64,000 nt of DNA from Acanthosoma haemorrhoidale (Eukaryota > Arthropoda > Insecta > Hemiptera > Acanthosomatidae): positions 172,247,226-172,311,225 of the forward strand of contig OV884011.1 in assembly GCA_930367205.1 (NCBI GenBank). Reading direction: 5' to 3'. Below, piece by piece: positions 37,288-47,423 of the stretch. Below the pieces are notes generated by a model. That model saw nothing but the letters and a program-made list of their open reading frames with translations, ran no database searches and was not told the origin of the DNA. How positions within the stretch are numbered: the stretch's first letter is position 1; each line of letters starts with the position of its first letter. Position numbers and translations under genes: made by a program.

Positions 37288-37440
37288 TATTTATACTCTT
37301 TATTGGGCTATAATTACAATCTGCCTTTTATAAGGCAATCAGTAATTCTGTGACGCGGCTGACGGAGGAGCGTGGGGGACTTCCCAAGACTCCGCTTTTT
37401 CTTCGCACGTGGATTTGGGAGGTCTCTCGGCTGTCTGTAA
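37288..37440 (-). mobile_element. Jockey-like LINE copy A4 with inverted 5' part (twin-primed)
   Basis: The first part, 37288 to about 37336, is the family 3' end in minus orientation (AATAAAG at 37298-37304, 10-nt tail). The rest, about 37337-37440, is 3' UTR in plus orientation (GTGACGCGGCTGACGGAGG onward). The whole insert is bounded by a perfect 13-bp duplication, TAAAAATATATTA, at 37275-37287 and 37441-37453. An inverted 5' portion inside one target-site duplication is the known product of twin priming during target-primed reverse transcription. Confidence 0.9.
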
Positions 37441-37453
37441 TAAAAATATATTA

Positions 37454-39228
37454 AAATGTTTTTCTGAATATTGACCGAAAACTGCTGTAATTACTTTTAG
37501 TTAACAGTCATCATTGGTATATTTACAATTCTTTCATCAGCCAAGTTTCATTAGATTGATGTAATTTTGCAAGACTTGATGTCCCAGTGATGCTAAAAAT
37601 TAAAACAGGTTTTAATAAAAATCAAATTGCTGGTTAATAATCACGTGGTTAAAGAATAACATTTTCTCAACAAAGGGTAAGAAAAATCTCAATGCCCTGG
37701 TTGATAAAATAAAGCCATTAAAATTTAAATAAAATGGGGTTTTCTAAACTTCACTGAAATACTTAATTAACTGCTGTATCACATGTGATCTCCTTTTTTA
37801 GGTAAATCATGTACTGAGCGGCCAACTTAATTGAGTTCTGTTTAGCTTTACGGGGGTCCTTCTACCTCAAATACCTCAAATAGAAGAGAGAAAGTTGAGC
37901 CGAGAGCTCAAGTCTGTTATCAACCGGACGGACTTAAAAGAACAATGTAAGGGGCAGGTAACGTGAACATATACTGTAATTGAAGATACAACCTTATTGA
38001 TTTGGCTGCACATGCAGTTGCGTAAATAAATAACCTTTAGACCAATCAATTGCAATTAAACCAATATTACTTCTTTATCCACTGTCCGGAACGAAAAAAA
38101 CAAAATACTACTATCCAATCTAACTTCTGTACGGGAGAGGTCTCATTATAAGTTAGCGTGGAAAGTTCAAGCAGTCACGAAAATAGTGCAGACTAAATGT
38201 CTATTTTACTAAATGGTTAGAAAGTAGCAGGTATAGAGGATGTAGTAAACTGTTATATCTGTTTTGAAATGTTTCTGAACGTCGGCTTGAATAGTCCACT
38301 AAGCTCTACTTTCGTCATTAAGAGGCAATCAGTGTGTTTTTTTCGTTTCTATCGGTTTTTTTATTGTGTCGTTTTGGAAATCAAAGGATTAGTACTTAAG
38401 CCCATACATTATAAAAACTCCTTAACAAGTATAACGTTTATAAGATCTATAGATATAAAAATATTTATAACTGAACTAACATACTCGTACTAATAGTTAA
38501 GTATCAATTAAACTTTCATTTGATTTTGAATTTATTACGTAAAACGCGACGTCCCTTCACAAAGCGAGTGAAAAAAGATTTCTTCGTCCAGCTCATAAAG
38601 TTTTGCTTTCTCTATATATTTGTTTCTATTTTCCTCACGTATGTGGTACAAGAGAGTACCTATTAAAATGCAGTAAAAATTCTAGTTCTCTATTGGATTT
38701 TTTTTTAACTTACGAGCCGTTACAAACCAGATTTTTGTTTAAAAAACGCGGATTATATCCATATATTACGTTGTTCTCATATTAAGAATATCATTCTTTT
38801 TCTTTGGGGCAATTAACTTATATTTATCGAATGCAGAATCTTTTTCTACTAAGCATATGTAGCATTAATCAGACATCTGCAGAAATATGATCAAAAATAA
38901 ATTACGATCGCCCGGCAAGCATGTTATTTAAATTCTTAAGTCATGTTAACATAAATGATTCACTATACGTGTTACATTTTTTTGTTGAATTGGTAAACTA
39001 TTATTTGTAATTATTATTAATTAATAGCCAAATAAAACACAATATACTGGCTCGGGACTCTAACCAGAGACCAGCCCAATTAAGCCAAGCGTGAGTTTTG
39101 CAAAATATAATTCATGTTAGGAACAACATGATGGCCAAGTGAACTTTTAAAATATAAAGTAAGAGTTTTATGTATGTATGTAAACCCAAAATAATTAGAT
39201 GAGAGCTTCTGCAATATTTTTAATTAAC
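37454..39228. other. AT-rich interval, nothing recognised
   Basis: Open frames at 38269-38493 and 38603-38785 are Phe/Leu-rich chance-like frames with no motif. No repeat match. Confidence 0.6.
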
Positions 39229-39238
39229 TCTATATATT

Positions 39239-39651
39239 GAGGATGGAGATTTTCAATTTATTTAGATTAAATTACAATCTGCCTTTTTATTAGGCAATAA
39301 GTAATTGAGATAAATGTTATCATTCATACCATATTTACAATTCATCATTCACTCGCTCATTCATACAATATTTTCAAACAGTCCAGAGACCCCCCAAGTC
39401 CACATGGTTGTCACCTCCCTCGCGTGCGAAGGAGGAATAGGAGTCTTGGGAAGTCCCCCACGCTCCTACATCTGCCGCGTCACTAAATAAGAGCCAGCGG
39501 AGCCTGACCATTTGCGTGAGAGCCACAGACGCTCAGGATATGATTAGAGAAACTGGCCATTTCCAGGACTCCCACTAACACTTGAATATAGCAGGTCACG
39601 AGGCCACTGCCGTTTTAATCTCCGAGGAGGATTATAGGGATGAGTGGTGCA
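39239..39651 (-). mobile_element. Jockey-like LINE copy A5, 5'-truncated
   Basis: Minus-strand copy with a degenerate 3' end (AATAAA at 39257-39262, 18-nt tail), 3' UTR of the A1-like subtype (CACCTCCCTCGC insert) and the last codons of ORF2 near 39640. A 10-bp duplication, TCTATATATT, lies at 39229-39238 and 39652-39661. It is more diverged than A2, A3 and A6. Confidence 0.82.
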
Positions 39652-39661
39652 TCTATATATT

Positions 39662-41017
39662 ATTGGAAGGAAACATTCCGGTGTTTATGAGCGTATATTT
39701 TCATATGAAAAATTCTTTATTTTTATTACGTTTAGCAATAGTATTGTTTATTTTTGTTTTGGGAGTTTCCAATCGAGCTTAATGAACCTTTCTAAAAATT
39801 TAATCTATTAAAGGGACTACGATACCAACAAAACGGCTGAATATTAGAAAATAAAGTTAGAGGTGACATAATATCTGGTGGTGACGTAAAATCAATAAGC
39901 TTGAATGTGCATGTTTATATGATTGTATTGTTCCATTAATTGCATTTACGTTATAGCATAAATAATTAATCCATCCTAAAAATAAAAAATAAATTTCTGG
40001 ACTCTATTGTGACTTTGTGATATTTTAAATAGGGCTTATGACATTGTTGAATAATTTAGTTCGATTTTAGGAAGCTTATTCCAAATTATGTTGTATTTTC
40101 CCATCTCTTTTACGGCCAGCTTTTTTGATGACTCGTAGTAAAACCATTTTCTTATAAAAAAATCCGAGGTAAAATCATATTTTCAAGAACTTTTAGTCTG
40201 GATGACATTTTTCCAGGTAGAGAGAAATGGTTAAAATTGAAGGAACTAATATTTACTGTAATCTATATAAATCTATGTAAGTTTTAGCGTGCTGTTACAA
40301 ACTATCTTTGTACACGAGTCAAGAGGTACAGATACTCTTCTGATAATTGCGTTGGCATGAAATCGCATACAGTTGAATAGGGTTTGATCGCTATCCCAAA
40401 CGAAATAGCTTTAAATAGGTCGAAGACCAATTGTAAATTGTGCTAAAGTGGATTGAGGCAGCACATACAACGTTAGCTAGGAGGCTAGGCCAACGGTGGT
40501 AACATGTAAATCTGCGGAATATTATAATTCTGGTACGACCACGGCTCAAATCGGGCTTTGCCAGGATAAATCGGATTCCGATTCTAGTAAGCCATTTCTA
40601 CTACTAACTCTAATTTACATATTTTAGGCATTTAGTTATCCGCCGCCAATTTTCATGCTCCTCTCTGTGTCGGCTTTCCAGACCAGCTAAGCCTCTTTCA
40701 CTGATTTTCCAATATCCGCATGAAAGCCTACAGCAGTCGTTTCACCTATCCCACTCCCCCACACTCACTCTCTCTCTCTTGTTTCCTTTTTTCCCCATTA
40801 TATCGCATTTGCTCAAAATGCGTGCATCGTTCATGGTTTTTGGCTTCATTGAGGCCAACAGAATGCTTCGTACTGCATATTCGCTATTGAAACATTGCCT
40901 TTAGCAATACTGTAACATGTTACGCAACACTGAATTGAGTACTACTAATGCATATTTATCATTATCAAATCAAATATATGGCCTCAAAACTTTATGCGGT
41001 AATAATAGTTTAAACTT
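39662..41017. other. AT-rich interval, nothing recognised
   Basis: A (CT)n-like patch lies near 40757-40785. No coding or repeat assignment could be made. Confidence 0.6.
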
Positions 41018-41030
41018 CCCCCCCCCCCCC
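41018..41030. repeat. C13 homopolymer
   Basis: Thirteen consecutive C just upstream of the SINE-like sequence. The length may be imprecise. Confidence 0.85.
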
Positions 41031-41034
41031 ATAT

Positions 41035-41190
41035 CCTCATATCGGGTTCGACTCCGGGTTCGAGGGACAGCATCGGGCTCGATCCCTGTATCGCCCAAGA
41101 ATTATTATTTCTATGCGGGGTGAGTTTGCTAGGGTTTATATCAGCCTCGTGAGTTAAATGAGCAGCTACTTGATTAAAATCGATTCTGAA
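41035..41190 (+). mobile_element. SINE-like fragment related to the 21.8 kb copy
   Basis: Two B-box-like words, GGGTTCGACTCC near 41043 and GGGCTCGATCCC near 41077, are followed by a body containing CAGCCTCGTGAGTTAAATGAGCAGCTACTTGA, which parallels the body of the 21.8 kb SINE. The A-box half is missing or scrambled, and a short duplication of the B-box region seems to have occurred. No target-site duplication was identified. Confidence 0.55.
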
Positions 41191-41333
41191 ATAATAATCT
41201 GAGGTCCACCCTACACATACATTCGGTGTTTCGTTATTGATTTGTATTTTCTTTATTAGTTCTTGTTCTTATTTGTTTCCAAGTACTTACGACTATTTGA
41301 CGTTTTACCTTTAGGCTATTGCAAGTTAAATAA

Positions 41334-41480
41334 TCTTTGTAGAGGAGTGTCTTTTAAAACAAAATCTTTATTATGAAGTACAATCTAAACACTGGTATAT
41401 ACAAATATTAAGAGTTACGTTACTACATACTGGGTGAAATGTCTGAACAAGTGGGGTCTGGGGCTAAAGCTGAGACATAT
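41334..41480 (-). repeat. LTR fragment, same family as 55.0 kb
   Basis: On the minus strand this matches the downstream part of the 55039-55298 LTR: ATATTTGTATATACCAGTGTT, a CATAATAAAG polyadenylation signal, then ...GATTATTTAACT at the very end (41334). TGCA follows at 41330-41333 and may be a target-site remnant. Similarity fades above about 41480. Whether the LTR start is at 41658 (AGTACATAATATT) is uncertain. Confidence 0.6.
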
Positions 41481-43360
41481 ATGTATAAGAAAAAGATAAG
41501 ATTCTAGGAAGTAGGGAGGGAGGTCTAGGAGGGATGCGATCGCTTACTTAAAAATAACAGGGAACCATCAATGACTTCCATGAAGTCACGAGGCAGGTAT
41601 ACAGTTCTCCTCAGGCCCCTTCTACTTGTTCTTAGCAAGATTATAAATATTATGTACTCTTCTAATTGGAATGTAGAATGTAATTTATGATTGAAGATTT
41701 TTATTGCTATTATTTCTATTGTCACTTTTAGCGTTTTGTCAACCAAGATGTCACTTTGATCGCTTATAAATTTTATTACATTAGTTTACTGTATGTTTGC
41801 TATAGATAAACCAAAATTTAATTGTTGATTTGAGTATTTGAGTAGGTATACACATATATATGTCTAGGAGACTTAATGTACTATTCGTTCAATAATTACA
41901 TATAATATACTTGTACGAACAGTGTAATACCTCATATATTAGGAACATACAGTAAATGAATAACCTGACGCTCCCTCCCCCTAAAATTCTAAAAAAAAAA
42001 ACAACTCCATTTTCTTCAGTGTACATAGTAAGCATGAAATGTCTAGAATTACATTTCAATATTTATTATTAAGTATAATCGATTAAGTATTTGTTAGTAT
42101 GTTTCTATCGAAGGATTCCCAACAGGACCCCCTGGAAGACCCTTGGTAGACCAGAAATTGAAAATGGTAAAATTTAATGCATGGCAAAAATAAATAGCTT
42201 TATTAAGGGTTTAAAACATGTGAATCAGGAGAAAAATATTACATATAAAATAAAAAAAATGATCTTTGGACGAAACATATAGGTTATTTGAATCATAGAT
42301 CTTCGTCTATTTTAAGAATGGATCAAATGAAGGCAATAATCTATGATACACAAAGCAAACTAATGGCTTTTCTAGAATTGCAAATGGAACCGCAGAGGTA
42401 CTTGAGAAAGTTTACTATGCAAATAAATGCACTGTAGAAAAAATTAGTGACACCACCCCACCAGTGAGCTGTGTACAATATAACAGACCAAATGGTTTTT
42501 TTATTATATTAGACATTGCTATGAAGAAAAGTAACTGTAACGTTATTTTGCTACGACAACGGATGTACTAGTTGTTACAGCACCTACTTGCGGTCCCACG
42601 AGGACATTATTTCCGGCTTGGCCTCCATGCGGTGGTCATATGTCCCCAGCAGTTAATGGCCTCACCACCGCGATATATGACTTAATTTGTTTTATTCGAC
42701 AACCTATTTCCGGCTTCATAAAATAATTGTTAACCACCGACATTGACATTCGAATCAACCACTACTTGATATATGTTAGAAACATTAATTATAAATCTCA
42801 AAAGTGAGTGGAGGGGGCAAACGAATTCATGTTCCCTTCCTTTTGAAACCAATTATGGGAAGTCAATATTCGATTAAGAATAAATATTTCATCATTAAAT
42901 GTTAAGCCGTTCTAAGAATACTTTATGAAAATCACTTTCATTTTATTTTTCAGTTCTTTCTCAGAGATGTCTCCACTAAGACATCTGAATCTGCTGCAAA
43001 ACCTCATAAAATTGTACCAACGACAGAAGAGTTTCATCATGTGTTGTAGGTCTCTGATACGTACTGTGACCAAAGGGCTAGTTTATTTTATATGCATATA
43101 TAACGGTAACGTTATGTATCTTATATATGCAAATGTCTCCAAAAATATAATATTTTAGGAAATATATAAAGAATGTATCTTTCTAAGGATACAAATATCT
43201 TTTTATATCAACCTTACCTTCGGTACAATAGCTGTAAGCTGAATAATTAAAAAAATTATTTCGATGGGATGCAATTTAATTACTCAAACTACTTAGATTA
43301 CTCTATCAAATTCTGAGCGTACAGCATTGGCGTGAAATAATAATACAATACTTTCCCAAT
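41481..43360. other. AT-rich interval, nothing firmly assigned
   Basis: A 73-codon minus-strand frame at 41525-41746 adjoins the LTR fragment and could be residual internal sequence of that element, but I see no motif. A patch at about 42560-42690 has short inverted words (GCGGTGG / CCACCGC). Nothing else was recognised. Confidence 0.5.
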
Positions 43361-43374
43361 TACTTTACAATCCT
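43361..43374. repeat. Target-site duplication of LINE copy A6 (3' side)
   Basis: TACTTTACAATCCT here and TACTTTATAATCCT at 46317-46330 differ at one of 14 positions. They bracket the large LINE copy and fix its ends. Confidence 0.88.
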
Positions 43375-43450
43375 GTTGTTAATTCCTTTATTGTGCAATA
43401 ATTACAATCTGCCTTTTATAAGGCAATAAGTAATTAAGATATATGCTCTC

Positions 43451-43580
43451 ATTCATACAATATTTACAGTTCATCATTCACTCGCTCATTCATACAATAT
43501 TTACAGTTCATCATTCACTCGCTCATTCATACAATATTTACAGTTCATCATTCACTCGCTCATTCATACAATATTTACAG
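43451..43580 (-). repeat. 37-bp tandem repeat in the LINE 3' UTR (3.5 units)
   Basis: Three identical 37-bp units start at 43451, 43488 and 43525, and a 19-bp partial unit starts at 43562 (plus-strand word ATTCATACAATATTTACAG). Other copies of the family have about one and a half units, so the array expanded in this copy or its source. Confidence 0.95.
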
Positions 43581-43766
43581 ACAGCCCAGAGACCCCCCAA
43601 ATCCACCGCAAAGAGAAAGCGGAGTCTTGGGAAGTCCCCCACGCTCCTCCGTCAGCCGCGTCACTGGATACTAGCCAGAGGAGGCTGACCAAGAGCGCGA
43701 GAGCCACAGACGCTCAGGACATGATTGGAGAGACTGGCCATTGCCAGGACTCCCACTGTCACGCGT

Positions 43767-46316
43767 TTATAGCAGGTCACGAGGCCACTGCCGTTTCAGT
43801 CTCCGTGGAGGATTATAGGGATGAGTGGGGCAGTGCATTGACTGTGCTACAGGATTAGGGTGGTTGGAAAGGCTACTGTGGAATTTCGTAAACTTGGAAG
43901 GGATGAGTTCTAGAATGCAGGGTATATTAAGGTCGTTATGAAGGGTTTTGTTGCTGACATAATAAGGGGCATTTACTATTGTTCTCAGGACTTTTGATTG
44001 AAAGGATTGGATACGCTTGATGTTAGACTTTTTTGCTGTCCCCCATAGCTCTATTCCGTATGTCCAGATTGGTTTAAGTATAACTTTTTAGATTAGTAGT
44101 TTATTTTCTATTGAGAGACGGGATGTCCTTTGAAGTAGTCTGTACAGTTGTCCAAAGCGTCTGTTTAGTTCTTGTCTTTTTAGTCTCGTATGTGGGTTCC
44201 AGGTCAGTCGTTTGTCAAGATGGAAGCCTAAGTACCGTACTATCTCGGATACAGGGAGAGGAATAGAATTAAAATAAACTAGTGGACCAGACTTAGGTGG
44301 ACAAAGGGTGAAGGTAATGTGAGAGCATTTTGCTTCATTAACTTTGATCCGCCATTGATTGCACCAATACTCAATCTCGTCAAGGTGTTTTTGAAGGTTA
44401 TGGGATGCTATGTCGGGGTCTGGATGGGATGACAAGACTGCAGTGTCATCTGCAAATGTGGCCAAGAAGGTATTGGGAGTAGAGGGGACATCAGCGGTGT
44501 ATAGGTTATAGAGGATGGGGCCCAGGGCACTGCCCTGTGGAACTCCTGCACTTATGGGATAGTAGTTAGAGTATTCTAAACCACAGCGGACTTGGAAGAA
44601 GCGGTTTGAAAGGTAGGACTGTAGGATTAGGAGAAGGGTCTGTGGTAAATATCTTTTGAGCTTGTAGAGCAAACCTGCGTGCCAAACCCTGTCAAAAGCT
44701 TGAGCTATATCGAGAAAGGCAGCAGTGCAATACTGTTTGGTTTCAAGGGCTGAGGAGATGTGATCAACAACGCGAAGGCCTTGTTGAGCAGTGGAATGTC
44801 GTTGGTGGAAACCAAACTGGTGTGTGGGAAAAAGGTTTTTGGATTCAACAATGGGAAGTAGACGTTTTAGTGGGAGTTTCTCAAATATTTTTGAGAGGAT
44901 AGGGAGTAGGCTAATTGGACGGTAAGATGAGGCGTCATTGGGTAGTTTACCGGGTTTGGCGAATAGGACAATGATGGAATGTTTCCAGAGGAGAGGAAAG
45001 TGCGTCGTTCGGATTATGCAATTATATATGTAGGTTAGGAAGATTATGGCTTTAGGAGGAAGTTGTTTGAGAATTTGAGGAGTAAGGAGATCATATCCAG
45101 GGGATTTTCGGTAAGGTAAGTTTTTCAGAAGGTATTTAACCTCAGAGGGGTTAACGGCTTTTGGTGGAAGAGAGAGAGGAATAGGTGAAGTGAGGAAATC
45201 TTCCACAGTTGTGCTGTGAGTATGGCTTTGATGAGAAAGGTGAGGTGTGAAAGTATGGGTAAGATGCAGAGCAAATTCCTCCGACCTATCCCCATCCGAA
45301 GCCGCCCAGGACCCATCATCACGACGGAGTGGGTGTGAAACAGGTTGATACTTTAGGATTTTTTTGGTTACGTTCCACAAGGAGTTATCCCTGGTGGACA
45401 GAGAGGAGAGGTAGGAATTGAAAGAATCGGAACGGAAGGATGCCAATCGCCGCTTTACCAATCGGCAGTACTGATTGTACGTGCGACGATCAATAGGATG
45501 CCGGGATCTTTGCCACACTGTTCTGGAGCGGCGTTTGGATTGGATTAGATCTTTGAGATGCTGAGGTAAACGATTATGATTGTGGATTTTTGTGTGACGA
45601 TGGGGTGACGATGCCTCCCAAGCCGACCTCTGGACCAGAGTAGTGAAAGAATGCACTGCATCGTCTAGGTCTTGGGATGTTTTCAGGGATAATTTGAGGT
45701 TTACGGACTCTGTAAGAAGCTGACGGAAGTGGTCCCAGTCAACTGGGCCTCTAATAAATGAAGGAGGAGGCAGTTTGTGAATTGGTCTTAAGGAAATGGT
45801 TAATAATAAAGGGCTATGATTGGAGGAAAGGTCATCGAGGCGCTTGAGTGAATAGTTTAGTGTTCCTAAACTATTGTAAAAAAAGAAGTCAAGGAGATCA
45901 GGATTTCGGTTGGGATCTGATGGCCAATAGGTGGCTGTGTCAGGAGTGATAGTGGAGCAATGTTTCCGTGTGAGTGCAGACAGCAAAGCACGTCCTCGTG
46001 TATTTGTGGATCTTGACCCCTAGTGTTGGTGCTTCGCATTAAAGTCCCCACCCACAAGGAAACGATGTCCGATGGAGTCTAGAAAGGAGATGAATTGGGA
46101 GTCGGAAATGGATTTATTGGGAGGGCAGTACGTTGATGCAAGTGTAAGAGGAAAAGTGAAGGTGGTGATTGACACTGCAGTGGATTGAAGGAAATCATGT
46201 GATACCAAAGGAACTATGTGGTGGGATATGGAGTTATGGACAATGACAGCGGTACCTGCATGAGCTGTTCCATCTGGGTGATCAGTACGATAAGTCTGGT
46301 ACTGTCGAACGGTAAA
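43767..46316 (-). pseudogene. LINE ORF2: endonuclease/reverse transcriptase, two nonsense codons
   Basis: ORF2 proteins of Jockey-type LINEs nick target DNA and copy the element RNA at the nick. One frame runs from the truncation at 46316 to TAA at 43767-43769. It is interrupted only by TAG at 46020-46022, where relatives of the GDFNAKH...W region have Trp, and TAA at 44088-44090, where copy A2 has Tyr. The main open run starts at 45986 (632 codons). The apurinic-endonuclease part shows VGGDFNAKH (about 46050) and SNHSPLL (residues 55-61 of the 632-aa run). Reverse transcriptase shows KSPGYD (294-299), YRPISLL (355-361), FLDIAQAFDRV (424-434), GVPQGSALGP (481-490) and the active-site FADD (511-514). 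The C-terminus ends RQWPRDLL. No RNase H domain was seen, as expected for Jockey. All visible RT catalytic residues are intact. Confidence 0.95.
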
Positions 46317-46330
46317 TACTTTATAATCCT

Positions 46331-47142
46331 AAGGTTAAATTATTCTCGTAATTTTATTTGTGGTGATCAATGGAAGGCATTTCTTTGGTATAAATAGAAT
46401 ATACAGCATGATATTCTATTCAAAATGGTTGGAATAAAATCAAAAAGGATGGCAATATATAAGTGGTGTCTTCATTAGGGAGTGCCTCAAGACCAAATGC
46501 CCCAAACCCTTCGTATGTGTTCTCCCAGAGGAAGATGACTCTACTTGCCCAGAACTAGGCCAGAGATCTGTTCTGGAGGTCATTCCCGGAAGAAGAGAGA
46601 CAGAGCTTTTTTGTCTCTCCTTTTTTAAAGGGCGAATTTTATGCATCCCCTCTCCTCTAAGTCCACGACTCGAACCTTGTTCTTGACCAAAAACAGATCA
46701 TTGATCTATTCTCTCAACTTTGAGAGAAAGGGTATTTGTTCATATCTTCTTTGACTGAACGAGTTGGGAAAACTGAAATCTTCACATCTTTCTTTTTTAT
46801 GAGCACTGGCTGACCCGTTCAACCTCTGCTCTATTTGACGGCGGACAAAGAGTTATATTACTTGTCCTTCAAGTCCTTCTTTACGGCTGTAGGTAAGAAT
46901 CGTAACGTCTTCCCGACCGAAAGTCAATGTATATTTCCATATTAAATGTACATAGCGGGTTACACAAGATCTCAAGGGCAGATTGAATGTTTAGGCATTC
47001 ATCTTTTTGATTTTTAGAGAGTACCTATATCAAAATGGACTTGGAGAAATCACAATTATTCTCACAGTTTCAAGTCTCCAAACCATAAAAATGAGAAAAG
47101 ATTGCTTTTCTTTTGTAATATTTCAAATCATCTTTGATTGCT
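46331..47142. other. Interval without an assignable gene
   Basis: The segment at about 46440-46690 is less AT-rich and purine/pyrimidine-biased, with a 68-codon minus-strand frame that has no motif. Nothing else was recognised. Confidence 0.55.
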
Positions 47143-47152
47143 TATTGATAAA

Positions 47153-47413
47153 AGGGCTCTCGCGCTCTTGGTCAGTCTCCACTGGCTAGTATCCGGTGAC
47201 GCGGCTGATGGAGGAGCGTGGGGGACTTCCCAAGACTCCTCTTTCTCTTCGCATGTGGACTTGGGAGGCCTCTGGGCTGTCTGTAAATATTGTATGAATG
47301 AGCGAGTGAATGATAAATTGTAAATATGGTATGAATGAGAGCATTTATCTTAATTACTTATTTCCTAGTAAGGCAGATTGTAATTTTAGCACAATAAAGA
47401 TCCGAAGTAATCC
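47153..47413 (+). mobile_element. Jockey-like LINE copy A7, 3' UTR only
   Basis: Plus-strand 261-bp 3' fragment: CTCGCGCTCTTGGTCAGTC ... GGCAGATTGTAATTTTAGCAC, then AATAAAG at 47393-47399 and a 14-nt tail. A 10-bp duplication, TATTGATAAA, lies at 47143-47152 and 47414-47423. Confidence 0.9.
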
Positions 47414-47423
47414 TATTGATAAA

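Larger units (their letters stand above)
43375..46316 (-). mobile_element. Jockey-like LINE copy A6, longest in the window (2942 bp)
   Basis: A 5'-truncated retrotransposon on the minus strand. Its parts in transcription order are the later part of the endonuclease domain, reverse transcriptase, C-terminal domain, a 3' UTR with tandem 37-bp units (43451-43580), the conserved block ending AATAAAG (43386-43392) and an 11-nt tail. A 14-bp duplication with one mismatch flanks it. ORF1 and the start of ORF2 are missing, so it cannot be autonomous. It is the reference that allowed the other seven copies to be recognised. Confidence 0.96.

Noticed and set aside
41525..41746. 73-codon minus-strand frame with a hydrophobic stretch and a basic tail beside an LTR fragment, as a second envelope copy
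   Set aside because: No sequence agreement with the 55 kb envelope-like frame beyond general character, and no polypurine tract at a convincing LTR start.
43451..43580. Evenly spaced direct repeats that could suggest a CRISPR array
   Set aside because: The units are contiguous with no unique spacers and lie in a LINE 3' UTR of a eukaryotic genome.
43443..43688. 81-codon open frame with repeated IQYLQ words, and similar frames at 9143-9454 and 18819-19160
   Set aside because: All lie in the LINE 3' UTR. The repeated peptide is just the translation of the 37-bp tandem unit.
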